Below are positions 23,117 to 34,203 of a DNA stretch of 64,000 nt, one piece after another. This DNA is from Phyto melanocephala. Lineage: Eukaryota; Arthropoda; Insecta; Diptera; Rhinophoridae. The notes under the pieces were generated by a model. The model saw nothing but the letters and a program-made list of their open reading frames with translations. It was not told where the DNA came from and ran no database searches. The position numbers and the translations under genes were made by a program. How positions within the stretch are numbered: the first letter of the stretch is position 1; each line of letters opens with the position of its first letter. The stretch is from positions 175,615,235 to 175,679,234 of the forward strand of contig OW799233.1 in NCBI GenBank assembly GCA_941918925.1, given 5' to 3'.

Positions 23117-23502
23117 TAATTTTTAGCTTTTGGTTTTAATATTTTGTACCACATAAATTTACTCAAAATATTGGCAATTGTTAGCTGTAACCTTTTCCCA
23201 AGGCCAAGAAAAAATTGAATAAATTTCGGATAACCTGCTCTGAATTAAAGCCTATCCCAGAGAGAGCGTTCTGCATCGATCGAAACAGGCAGTAGGCGAA
23301 CGGTGAAAGGTTGAAGCAAAACTTAACAATCACTTCATTCTTAAAATTTTTTAACTAGTATTGGAAAATAAGGCTGAGCGTCGTCAAATTCTGGATTAAT
23401 TTTTTAATGATTCGGTATAAAAACAATTTTCTTTTAAAGTATTCAAGCAGCATTAGAGATATATAAAATTATCTTTTAAGATCTCTCAGCTTCATTTTAT
23501 AG
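23117..23502. other. Intron sequence, unidentified coding-like traces
   Basis: Less AT-rich between about 23210 and 23310, with a fragmentary frame KPIPERAFCIDRNRQ. I do not recognise it. Confidence 0.35.
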
Positions 23503-23685
23503 GGTACCCTTTTTTCTGCTTTTCGCAAACGTTTTGAAACTATCGTTGACGTTGACAACTATCATAGAGGAATTCCTCCAATTCTTGATCCGCAAACTCT
23601 GCTGGCCTATGAGATCTTTGTCTTACAAGTCAAAATCAACGCTTATGAACCGCATGTTGAAACCATTGAAATACATTCATCATAA
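23503..23685 (+). other. Unidentified 60-codon coding-like stretch
   Basis: Stop-to-stop frame without ATG. It includes AFRKRFETIVDVDNYHRG, IPPILDPQTLLAYEIFVLQV and KINAYEPHVETIEI. Its composition is more balanced than the surroundings and the residues look protein-like, not like low-complexity noise. It could be a remnant of a retroelement gag-type protein or a processed pseudogene. No family is recognised and no flanking coding sequence supports a gene. Confidence 0.3.
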
Positions 23686-23832
23686 TCTTCAGTGCTATAG
23701 CAGCATTTGACGATTTGTCTACAAAAAATTCGATATTTTTTGAGGGGTAAAAAAAATCTGATTCTGTGATATTTTCAGCAACTAATTAAGTAGAAATTAT
23801 AGATATGTACCCTTCAAAATGGGATATAAGTA

Positions 23833-24557
23833 CAGTAGACTCGCGGTAACGTGAACTATTAAAAACCGAGCGTGTTTGCGAAGTTGTTCATGTTGACGAA
23901 GGTGTAACTCTTTAAAATTTCCAAATAAATTGGACATGTGATTCAACTCAAATTCATATATTTTTTTGTATTTCGGATTGTTAAGACAAAAATTACGTTA
24001 AAATTAATTTAAAAAATGTGTTACTTTTTATTGGATTATCTTTTAATTTTTAAATTTTAATTTGCTGAAAAAATTCTTTCTCCCAAAAAAGCTAACGGGA
24101 AATCCTCTTCACAGTGTTCTTCATCTTCTAAAGAGCTATTTTGCTATTGTTCTCCTTACAAGACGTTGCCAAGTTGAATTTAAAAAGCCAAAAGCGTCCA
24201 ATAAAACTAAAAGCAATTTTCAAAAATAGCAGCTGTCATCCATTTGGAGCAATTGTAGTCCACAGAAGATTCATAATTTCTAAAAGAGCGATGATTTTTT
24301 GCCCTTCCAATCACAAAAAGTTTAACTTTAGAATTTTGGTAGTTTTTGTGACATTTTTCACGAACAATTTTAGATTAGACCATGCTTAATCAGCAGCGCG
24401 CACTAACGCGCTGTGCAATAATTTACGGGTATACCCCCTTTTTATGAAAACGATTTGGATAACCGACAAATTTGTTTACGTTATAAGGCTTTCTCACAGT
24501 GTTCACGCTACAGAGTAGTCAGTGTAAGGCAGTGTTTTTGTTACCGCGAGTCTACTG
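23833..24557 (-). mobile_element. Pogo/Tigger-like element, deleted, with 18-bp TIRs
   Basis: A 725-bp element with perfect 18-bp inverted ends CAGTAGACTCGCGGTAAC, flanked by TA (23831-23832 and 24558-24559), as expected for pogo-group elements. A decayed transposase lies inside on the minus strand (24207-24323). Confidence 0.9.
24207..24323 (-). pseudogene. Pogo/Tigger transposase DDE-domain fragment
   Basis: The minus-strand frame reads KLFVIGRAKNHRSFRNYES, then DYNCSKWMTAAIFENCF, then stop. The arrangement 'L.VIG.sK.pR.F(k/r)N ... (a/s)WMT..iFe' is the segment between the first and second catalytic aspartates of Tigger/jerky-type DDE transposases. The catalytic residues themselves are not in this fragment. 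It sits within matching 18-bp TIRs, which supports the assignment. Confidence 0.8.
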
Positions 24558-24566
24558 TAATTAAGT

Positions 24567-25199
24567 AACAAGTAATAGTGCTATATTCGGCCGTGCCGAA
24601 TCTCATATACCCTTCACAACGTGTAGTCACGCAATAACAATAGTTTGTATCACCATTCATCTCATATGAAATACGTATATAAATGTAAAAAACGTACATA
24701 TAAAAAACATCCCATTGTAATATTATAAATTTACGTATGTATATGTGTTAAAAAAAATATTAAAAAAATTAAAAAAAAAAATTAAAAAAAATTAAAAAAA
24801 AAATTTAAAAAAAATAATAAAAATATAAATAATAAATATAAAATAAAAACATAAAAAAAATAATAAAAATATAAATAATATATAAAATAAAAAACAAAAT
24901 AATTTTTTTTGGGCTCAGCGTGGCCGTGGTTTTTTGCTCATATCTCAGTTGTTTATGTTTCTGATTTTCAATACGGATCTACTTCCGAATATTTCTGATA
25001 TTCCAGACGATGTCGGGGGGCTTCAAAAAGTTGATTTCAACATACACACAGACAAACTGACAAGCCTTTTTCCACTCCCCTATTCATAAGCTTTCAGAAA
25101 ATATATACTTTATGGGGTCGGAAATGAAAATTGTAGAAATTTCACAAGGAATGATACAAACCTATATATAACCTTTTCCACTGTGGGAAGGGTATAAAA
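24567..25199 (+). repeat. Repeat A copy 5
   Basis: Starts AACAAGTAATAGTGCTATATT eight bases beyond the pogo TA duplication. Carries the GC hairpin, an A/T core (24740-24910), 'gctcatatctcagttgttta', 'caacatacacacagac', 'ttatggggtcggaaatg' and the end hairpin '..ccttttccactgtgggaagggtataa'. It lacks the 'agctgggattcgatgcc' segment of other copies. Confidence 0.85.
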
Positions 25200-26637
25200 A
25201 CACTTTTAGAAATACGCCATCTGTTGTGAATCCTTAATTTTTAAGACAAACAATCAATAATTAGAAAAAAATGGTGTCTTCATTCATTTTTGTTTTGTGC
25301 ATGCAGCAATTCTGAAATTTGGCAGCTGGTACATACATATGTTTATTTCTTTTATAAAAAATGAAGAATTTTCTGACATTTATTCACCATTAAACTAGCC
25401 TACCAATTCTAAAGTTTTTCCTCTAAAAATAATATTCTGTAAACTTAACTCCTCTTCTTTTAACATTTAAAGTTTTTAATAAAAATATCTGTGTTTTTTA
25501 TGGGCATCCGCGTATGTCCATTTCTTAAAATTTGGAGTTATAAAATAACCATCCTACTTCGAACACAATCTAACTTACTGAGAACATAACTGATCGAAAT
25601 GTTTGTTTTTGTTATAAACACAATGAATTCTGTTTGGTTTTCAATGAAATTGTTCAAGTGTTAATCAACACAAAAAAAATGTTACGTCAAATTGCATTTT
25701 AAATGTACTAATGGTTTTTGCTGTTTTTAGATCCTGAATTTATTGCGGGTACAAAAATAAAGACATATAGAATATATCGGTTCAGCAGTTCTCGGGAGAA
25801 ACCTGTACATACGAAAAGTGGAAATTATTATACATATGTACATCTATTTATATTAAAGAATTCGATTATAGCCCCAGCTGTAGTATTGAAAATTTTAGGT
25901 GTTATTATTTGAAATCAAAGTTATCTAAAGTTGTGAGTATAAATCGTTTTTATGCAAAAAAATTATAGTTAAATATTTTTAAATTAATTGACTAATTGAA
26001 TTTGATTTTAATAAACTTTTTTAATTGATATTAATTTATTTCGACAAATTTCTGTCAGTTGAATAAAGTATATTGAAAAATAAAATTTTAAAAAAAAATA
26101 TTTTTTTTCGTTAAGAATTCATTTTGAGTTAAAGGTTTAATATAATTTTGAGATATCATGTGAAATAGGGGGTTAATAGTTAAAAAATGGTTAATCAACA
26201 GATTAAAATTCTTGTATGTACATATTTACATAGCTAAAAACAGACTTTGTTCCTAATAAATATAACAGAGAGCTTAAACTTGATTTCAGATTTCCTTTAG
26301 CCCGATATACCCTGATGAATTCGTTCTTTAATATGTAAGTTATTATTTGAATTCTTTTCCCTTGTTTGATCAAAACTTTTCAAGCGTAAAATTTCTTTGT
26401 TCTTGTTCTTGTTCTTATTCTTATCCTTATGCTTTGTATTTTTTTATGCTAAAAATATTTTAAAAATAAATATATATAAAAATATTTTCTATTTCTTTTC
26501 GGGTTCTATTATTTAAAACCGATTAAATAGTTTATAATATTGATACAATAAATAATTTATTTCAATTAATCTAAAATTTCAATTATAGGCGTTATTAATT
26601 TAACTAAAATAATTTTTAAAAAATTCTAGGAATTTTA
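25200..26637. other. AT-rich intron sequence, no feature
   Basis: No element ends or coding domain recognised. A short 'ttcttgttcttgttcttatt' tract lies at about 26399-26420. Confidence 0.45.
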
Positions 26638-26805
26638 ATTAATTTTTTAATACTGTTTTAATTGATATTTATCGCAATATATTTTTAATTAAAATTATTA
26701 ATTTTCATTCAATTAATAACATCATTTTGATGATTGCAGCAAAATAAAAAATATTTTAACTAATTAAATTGATTTCGTAATTGAAATTCATATATTTTTT
26801 TCTAT
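26638..26805. repeat. AT-rich dispersed repeat N, copy 2
   Basis: Matches 4376-4545 in order: 'ttttttaatactgttttaat', 'cattttgatgattg' and 'cgtaattgaaattcatat'. Confidence 0.5.
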
Positions 26806-28149
26806 GTTCATTCTATCGGATTCAAAATAAAACTAAAACCTAACATCGATTGGCTCGAACATATGGATAGAAAATATTCCTTTAACTTTCAGTTTAAAAA
26901 AAATTTTAAATAATTTTCCCCCTGTAACAAATAAATCTGTATCTTATTTAAAACGTTTAACATTGTAAAGTTTCAATAACGTGCTTTTATTTATTTATAC
27001 TTTTATAAATTAAATTGTGCTCACAACTTTTTGTAGGATTACTTCCCTCGACTCAATAAAAACAATCAAGGCACACAAATCAAATCAAAAAAATACCTTT
27101 AGTTCCTGCTATTCATCCGTTCTTACCTAATATAACCTTAAAAATGACACACATATACAATCGGGCACACACATATACACAATTGTAGTATACCCATACA
27201 CTTGCAAACAAACATGTACAAACATTTAAATAAAATTACACTCATATTTTAATGGCATGTATTGGAAATAAATACACATATTTCGAAGAGGGTCTTTGAA
27301 AAACAAAAACAAAAACAAAAAGCAGATGACAAAATACAGCAAGTAACAAACAATAAAAATAAAATAAATTCCAAATACTTGTGTGTATGTATTTGTAGGC
27401 GTTAAAGGAAAAAGCAGGAAAAAATAACAATAAAATTGTGTAAAAAGCATAAAATCACTTTTTAAAGACAGGGGGGGGGGGGGCAAAATCTAATGGTGTA
27501 TACATATTGGTTGGATACATATTTATGTACATGTGAACACATACATACATATTTATTTATTTTGTTTTAATACTCGTATATCACATTAACGATAATGAAT
27601 GCATACTTTGAATAGCAACAAAAAGACAATAGAATTTTTGTTTGTTTGTTGTTGTTGTTGTTTAATTTTGCATACCAAAATGAGAATTAATAGGAAGAAA
27701 TGAAAAATATTTGGAAATAAAAAACTCAACGGTTTGATAAGAAATGATATAGAAAAACTAACCTACGCTCATACGAAAATCTGAAAGACAGCCCCAAATA
27801 AATGCTAAACGACAGAAAAATGGCAAAATTCTTAAAATAACAAAATCTAGGCACCATCAACCTAGAAAAAATATAAAAAGAAAATTGATATTGCGCTGCA
27901 TACATACATACATATGTACACATTAAAATAAATAAAAGCACCAAAAATAAAACTTTCGTACACGTATATAAATGTTGTGATATACATACATACAAACGTA
28001 CATACATACATACAAAAATATATATTCGAATAAAGATATGTACAACAAGTTATAATTTACCCTCACGTATTGTCAGGGATACGAATGTTAAATTCATGAA
28101 AATTATAATTATAAATTTATAATCATTCGAAATTTTTACTCAATGTTTC
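26806..28149. other. Intron sequence with simple repeats
   Basis: A 13-base G run at 27471-27483 and CATA/TATG arrays at 27897-28012. Short open stretches have no domain. Confidence 0.45.
27471..27483 (+). repeat. Poly-G run of 13
   Basis: Uninterrupted G13 between 'aaagaca' and 'caaaatc'. It is the only long G homopolymer I see in this AT-rich window. Confidence 0.9.
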
Positions 28150-29165
28150 TTTTAATTATATTGTAATTCTAGTGTTCTGGCTTGTACATAAAAATGTGTG
28201 AGTAGGAGGAATATCGACCATCGACTATTTAGGGTCCTTTCTCGATGCCTTTCGTTCTTCAGTGATTTCAAGGCTATCAATCCTATCCTTTCCTTATCCT
28301 TTCCTTCACTTAGTCTAGCGACACAGCTGGAGTTTGCTTTTGACTTGAATACGATTTCATACAATTCTTTGTTATTCTTTCAGACTGAGGTGTCACATAT
28401 CGTCCATATTTAATGTATGCTTATCCGTGATCCTAAATCTTCCGCTTGCCAATGCTTGCCATTCACATACTATATACGCTGCTGCCTATCCATCCTAAAG
28501 GAACATTCTACAAATATTATTATCCGCGATCTATATCCTTTTTAGTTGATATTTAAAGTTTTTCTGCCCTACAACACAGTTATCTAGCTCATTGTATTTC
28601 TACTAAACCCGAGTACATTTACTGAATCCCTGGCAAGAGGCTCTTCAAATACCATATGAGCCTCTCTTCTGCCTGGTTCCCCAAATCCACCTTTGTAGTT
28701 TAAAAGCTTCACTCTTTGAACGACTTTTGCCCACACAAACTCATCAACCAGGGTAATTCTGAGTTCAGGTGTACATAATGTCTTCGCGAGTTCATCTGGC
28801 GCTTCATTCCCAGCTATGCCTACGTGTTATTTAGTTCACACACATAAGCGTCACCTCAATTGTAGAAGCACACCTACTGAGATTTATAACACACGCAAGA
28901 ACTAAAGAGTAGTTCACCTCTATTTACTGACATGTTTCTTAACCGACTGGTTATCGAGTGCAATGATAATACTCTTCCCTTGCATTCGACATTCCAACAG
29001 ATGATGCAACGCGTGCAGCAAACCCAACCTCTCTGCCTTATAGACTGATAGAGTAAGTAACTCAGACTCAAGGTATAAATAGAATAAGTTCAGCTCAAAA
29101 GAGTATTTACCTTCCCATCCAAAAAGAACCCATTATTAAAGCTGTCGGCTTGCGATATAGCCTTT
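28150..29165 (-). pseudogene. LINE ORF2 remnant: RNase H to C-terminus, R1/LOA/I-type
   Basis: On the minus strand, 28941-29037 plus the preceding bases read VYKAERLGLLHALHH...IIIALDNQSV, the E and D blocks of a retroelement RNase H. At 28782-28823 the frame reads VGIAGNEAPDELAK, the last RNase H block. Farther on, at about 28380-28470, QALASGRFRITDKHTLNMDD resembles the post-knuckle 'CPAL..R....L.' region. The terminal 70 codons (28152-28364) contain EGKDKERIGLIALKSLKN. Stops and frameshifts separate the blocks. It is opposite in orientation to the 19.7-kb remnant. Confidence 0.8.
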
Positions 29166-29627
29166 CGACTGCTTTCACTCGACTCATACCCCTTTATTCA
29201 TGTCTTATACCCTAAATTCAATCCAATAATTGTTGTTTAAATATTGCACTATCTCAAATATTTTAATTAAATTGCCAGCATTTAAGAAAAATAAATGCGT
29301 TGTTTCTCATTTTCTTATTTCATTAAATTGTAACATAAATAGATCACCGAAAAATAGTGCCAATAATGAAATCATAGCATTCCACTCGGCTAATATTGTT
29401 ATACATATATAACTGTTGTTAAATAGATGAAAGCTTCGTTGGTATTAAACCTGTTAAAGGTTTTTGGTTTGTTTAATTTGTGAAGATTGGCCTTCCAAGC
29501 AATTTCGATGAATTGCTATACCCTAACAAATGATCTATGTAAAAAATCTCTAAGAAGATGGTAAAATTTTTTATTTTTATTCTTTAATTAAAGTAATTTT
29601 CTTCTTTATTGTAAATAAAATAATAAT
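29166..29627. other. Intron sequence, no feature
   Basis: Nothing recognised. Confidence 0.45.
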
Positions 29628-29928
29628 GAAGGCATATTTATAAGGTAATCGCAGTTCAAACAGAATTATTTTGTATATGTTTTTTTGCATGAAGTTTGGC
29701 ACTTGACATAAGTGAATGAAGAGAGAGAATTATTTTTTATCTATGGACTTTGATAGCTGAAGTTTAAAACAAGAGAAAAAATAATCAGCTGACGCATTAA
29801 ACTGATGAATAAATTTGCTTTCAATAGTATTACATATAAAAAAAAACAATAAAGAAAAAAACACACTTTAGGTATTTCACTAAAAATCAATCAGCTGATG
29901 GGATACGATTACCTTATAAATAAACTTG
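29628..29928. mobile_element. MITE E-like copy 1
   Basis: Inverted ends 'aaggcatatttataaggtaa' and 'ttaccttataaataaacttg', with internal 'cagctga' repeats and 'aagtttggcacttgacat'. It is a relative of the element at 58643. The flanks show no clear duplication. Confidence 0.65.
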
Positions 29929-32733
29929 GGGTAAAATGTGATTTAATCACGGAGCATCTGGCATTACAAAAATTATTTATGAATATATGGCAACTCTATG
30001 TGTTCTATAAAAAAATATTTTGTTTATTTGTAGCTGTTAATGTGATCTTCAGATTTCTTGAGAAATTATTGCCGTAATTTAATGTCAAAATAGTTGCGTT
30101 TTCTTTCAAATTTTTATTTTCTTTGCAAAAACAAAAGAAAATGCAAATAATTTAAAACAAATTGAAATTTTTAACTAAGAAAAAAATTCAAACAACCAAG
30201 TACCGTTATTCTGAAAACGTTTTAGCACTAGCAAATTGCTGTATGAAGACCCAGTGTAAGCGTACAATATCTGAAACTATTTTAAAATAGTGTACGCTAT
30301 TACTATTATTTTCTGCATTGTACTTTAGTGAGATCCTTTTCTCAGTATTACAATCGAAAAGTAGTGCTGAATTCGATATACATATTTTAGGCCAGACTAT
30401 GTAAAGTAACGCAGCAAAAAAACTATGACAAAAAATGATTTTGCGGGGTTCCAATTGGTGACAAGGTGTTTTAGTTTATGTGAAAACATTAATGGTTTTA
30501 CCATAAGCATGTTATTGAAGATCAAGTGTTTACATGAATATATTAATGAACTGCACCCAATTCTAAAAAGATCCTAGAACTCCTGCGTATGGGGTAAAAC
30601 CCATCCAATATTTCATGAGTTAATTTTGTTTAAGATTTTTTCCATGATGTTGCATTCAATTTAAAGGCAACTTAAAACATAAAACCCAAGTTATAAGACT
30701 AGCTAACGCTTAAACTTAAAGGTATTAATATAAATATAGGTGAAGTAGCCAAAAACTATTGTTAGAAACTTAAGTGATTCCTTTAACTTCTATTTTATGC
30801 TTTTTCAAGTGGATTTCTATAAGCTCAATAAAATTACATTTTCAAGTGGATTTCTATTTCTATAGTTAAAATAGAGAAATGAGAAAAACTCACTTGAACA
30901 TCATTGAACCCAAGGTTTGTGGAGTCTCTGTGAAATTTTTTCTTTTTGTTATATTAAAAGAATTTTAAAAATGTTTTTTCTTTTCAATAATTAAATATTA
31001 GCGAAAATCAAATTTATAAATTATTAGTGTAAAAAAACTTTTTAAAGCCAAAAACTTATTAAATTTTTTTAGTGGAAAATTTAATTTTTATTATTGTTTT
31101 AAAATAAATAGTTAAAAAAAAATAATTAAAAAAGTAAAATGTTATTAGAATCTATAATTAGAAAATTTTCTTCAAAATCTAGATATTTTTGGGACACTTT
31201 TATAAAAACTAAAATCTATTAAAGTTGTAAAAGTGCATAAGGAATAATGATCCATTAAATCAATAGCAATTTGTAATAAAAATAAAATGAAAAAAAAATA
31301 AATTTTTATTTTTGAATAAAATATTTTTAATTACTGTCAATGTACGATTATGTCTTTTATATAAAAACAAATATTTTTTTATATACATACTTAAATACTC
31401 TTAAAATGTACGTAGAAAGTTGTTTGCTTTTGCGAACCCTGCCTTGTATTGCTATATATGCCTGTGTATGTAAGAGTTTATTTGCCTGTTTTGTTATTTT
31501 ATTTTTTTTTTTTTTTTCAAAAATATCTAAAGTTTAATATTAAATCACCTTTGAATTCACCCACTGACCCACTAAATAATCAACTCTGCTCTTTTACCAA
31601 GTACCTTTTAACAACTAGTACCTCACCTACAGTGGTGGCTCTCATACTTTTTTATTTGTTTTTGTGCTCACTCTCTTACACTATTTCTCATACATTTTCA
31701 ATTTAACAGTAATACCAAACAAAAACAATAACAAAAAAGCAACAGCAAAATATTACATTCGTACTCGTACAAACAAGTACATACCCACATACAAATGTAT
31801 GTTTATATACCAACATATACGCCAGCCTTGCGCCTAAGTTAACTGAGAATTGAAATTAGGTCAGTTTCGTGTCGATGATCCTTTAAACTAAAGTGTATGT
31901 ATATACATTCACACATACATACAAACATACATACACAGACATACTTCCATACAAACATACATATATAGTCAGTCAGCCGTTTATGCATTTTTTTTTCTTT
32001 ATTATTTTTTATTGTACACAAACATACATTAATGTATAATATATTGTACTCGTACATTTAAAAGACTGTATACTCTTGTGTGTATAAGAAAAAAAGGAAA
32101 ACCAAATAAAGAAGAGTAAAAGAAAGAAGTGGAAAGTTGAAAAATGAAAAATGAAAAGTTGTAAATAAATGGGTATGTATCAGTGTGTGTTAAGCATTAA
32201 AGTAGATGTTTTTTCTTTTTATTTGTTTAAAAGTATGAGTTTTATTTAGGCATGACAAATTTTATAAATGATATATAAAAGAACAACAATATTTAAACAA
32301 TTTAAAATAAAATGGCACATATAATCAATTTTCAATAATAATTAATACAATCAATCATATTAATGGTATCATGCAAAAACCATCAGTTACAAATTCGTAG
32401 GCGTATTAATTTTTTCTCAGCCAATTAATTACATATTACTCATAAGAAAATTCTTTAAAAAATGTTAGGGGCCAGGCCAAATAAATTATTTTATAATGTA
32501 TAAAAGCATTTGTATAGAATTTTTTATTCTTTTTAACAAAAAGAATGTTTTTTTAAACCTACGGCGTATGATAATTATTTTAAGTTATTTTGTATCACTC
32601 ATACGTCATGTAACTACTACATCAGAAAACTTTATTCGATATTTTATTACACTGAAATTTTTTTGAAAACTCATTTAATGTGTTGCTTACAATTTATTTT
32701 TTAAATTTCAAATAATAAAATTTTTGTTTCAAA
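29929..32733. other. AT-rich intron sequence, no gene
   Basis: Holds an imperfect hairpin (agcgtaca...tgtacgct, 30249-30296), a 19-bp direct repeat 'ttttcaagtggatttctat' (about 30803 and 30839) and CATA arrays (31905-31955). No element or coding domain recognised. Confidence 0.45.
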
Positions 32734-34203
32734 AACAAGTAAGTAAGCTATTTACGTCTTTGCCAAATCTGATACTACCCTTCACCATAATGTACATAAG
32801 TAGGTATAATGGCCGTAGCATAGCCTAGATTGCAGTTTTAACATTATACTCCTTTTTGCTTCCTATAGCCATCTTTGATTTTGAATTTTTACTTAGTTAA
32901 TTGTATTTAACTAGTCAAGTCCTTTCGTATGATACTCATATTGATGGGGTTAAGGAAAACAAATTTCTGACGCCATCTTGGATTTATACACTTTTTCATA
33001 ATTTACTGTATTTTGGTCAAGCCCTTTCTTTAGCTACAAAGCCGTTATTACTATTTTGACTCATATAAAGGACATTTTTTACGACACCATTTTGGATTTT
33101 AATTTTTTTTAAATTTTTTTGTATCCTGCGTTGTTAATCCCTTTAATAAGATACCAATATTGAGGGAGTTAAAGGAGGTAAATTAAATAAATAAATAATA
33201 AATAACTCTATTCCATATATGAATTTAATTTAGTTACAGCCATTATGCATTTTAAAATATTTTATACTGAATTAAAGTTCGTTAGTGAAGTCCTTTAAAG
33301 CCTGTTGGTTGTCCAGAAGCTGAAAAAAATTAATTTTTGTTTGAAAAATTTATAAAAAAAAACTACGAAGTAGTTGTAATTTAATGTTTATATCTAAACA
33401 AGTTTTAAGTTTATGGTCTTAAATTGGGAATTCCGGTTCCCACATGGAGCGCACAACATGCCAACTGGGCACAAGTGTATACCTGTCATGGGTTTGGGCT
33501 TTTAGTGCCCCTCCTTTTCAACCTAACCTAACCTAAACAAGTTTCAAACTCAATAATTTTTGATACTTCGGCTTCTAATTTGGTGCCTTTATTGTGTTTC
33601 CAAATAGTTATTAAGGAGCTTGAGAAACTTAAAAAGGCATATATACTTTTTAAACAAATTTCGCCCTATAACTTTGTTGATTAGTTACCGATAAGTCAAA
33701 ATTTTTTTATGAATATCTCGAGTGTCTATTATATATATAAATAATGACAAACGTATTAATGTAAGTAAATAAAGGCTGAAAAGTTCTGATTTTAATGTTA
33801 AAAATATGGGAAAAGTCAGTGGCGGACCTATTTATCAGCTCATATCTCAGAAAGTTATAGCGATATTATTCAGGATTTCAATACCAACATTTTCAAAGCC
33901 ACTTCTGACAGTTTAATAAGACACATGAGTCCGTAGAATATATGGGAACTCCAAAAGGTTGATTTCAACGCTTAAACGGGTGGATAGTTGGACAGACGGA
34001 CATATCTAAATCAATTTCTCTATCTATAGATATTCAGAACAAGCTAACATTTAAACGTAAATTGAAAAAGTTTAAAAAATAATATAAAAATTTAAAAACG
34101 GTATAAAATATTTATCTATGGAGTCGCAAACGAAAATTGTAAAAATCACAAACGGACTAACAAACTTAGATATGCCCTTTTACTCTTTCGTGTTAAGGGT
34201 ATC
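32734..34203 (+). repeat. Repeat C copy 5, near full length
   Basis: Starts AACAAGTAAGTAAGCTATTT and 'gccaaatctgatactaccc', followed by three tandem modules containing 'gccatctttgattt', 'cgccatcttggattt' and 'caccattttggattt' at 100-115 bp spacing. It then runs through 'ttatcagctcatatctcag', 'ttggacagacggacat' and 'tatggagtcgcaaacg' to 'gtgttaagggtat'. A LINE stub is inserted at 33406. Confidence 0.85.
33406..33532 (+). mobile_element. 5'-truncated LINE 3' end with (CCTAA) tail, 12-bp duplication
   Basis: A 127-bp insert containing 'aattccggttcccacatgg', 'ggcacaagtgtatacctg' and 'tagtgcccctccttttc', ending AACCTAACCTAAC. It is flanked by CTAAACAAGTTT at 33394-33405 and 33533-33544. Variable duplication length, 5' truncation and a short tandem 3' tail are the marks of target-primed reverse transcription. 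Confidence 0.8.

Noticed and set aside
33520..33537. CCTAACCTAACCTAA as a telomeric TTAGG tract
   Set aside because: Only three units at the end of a LINE stub flanked by a target duplication.
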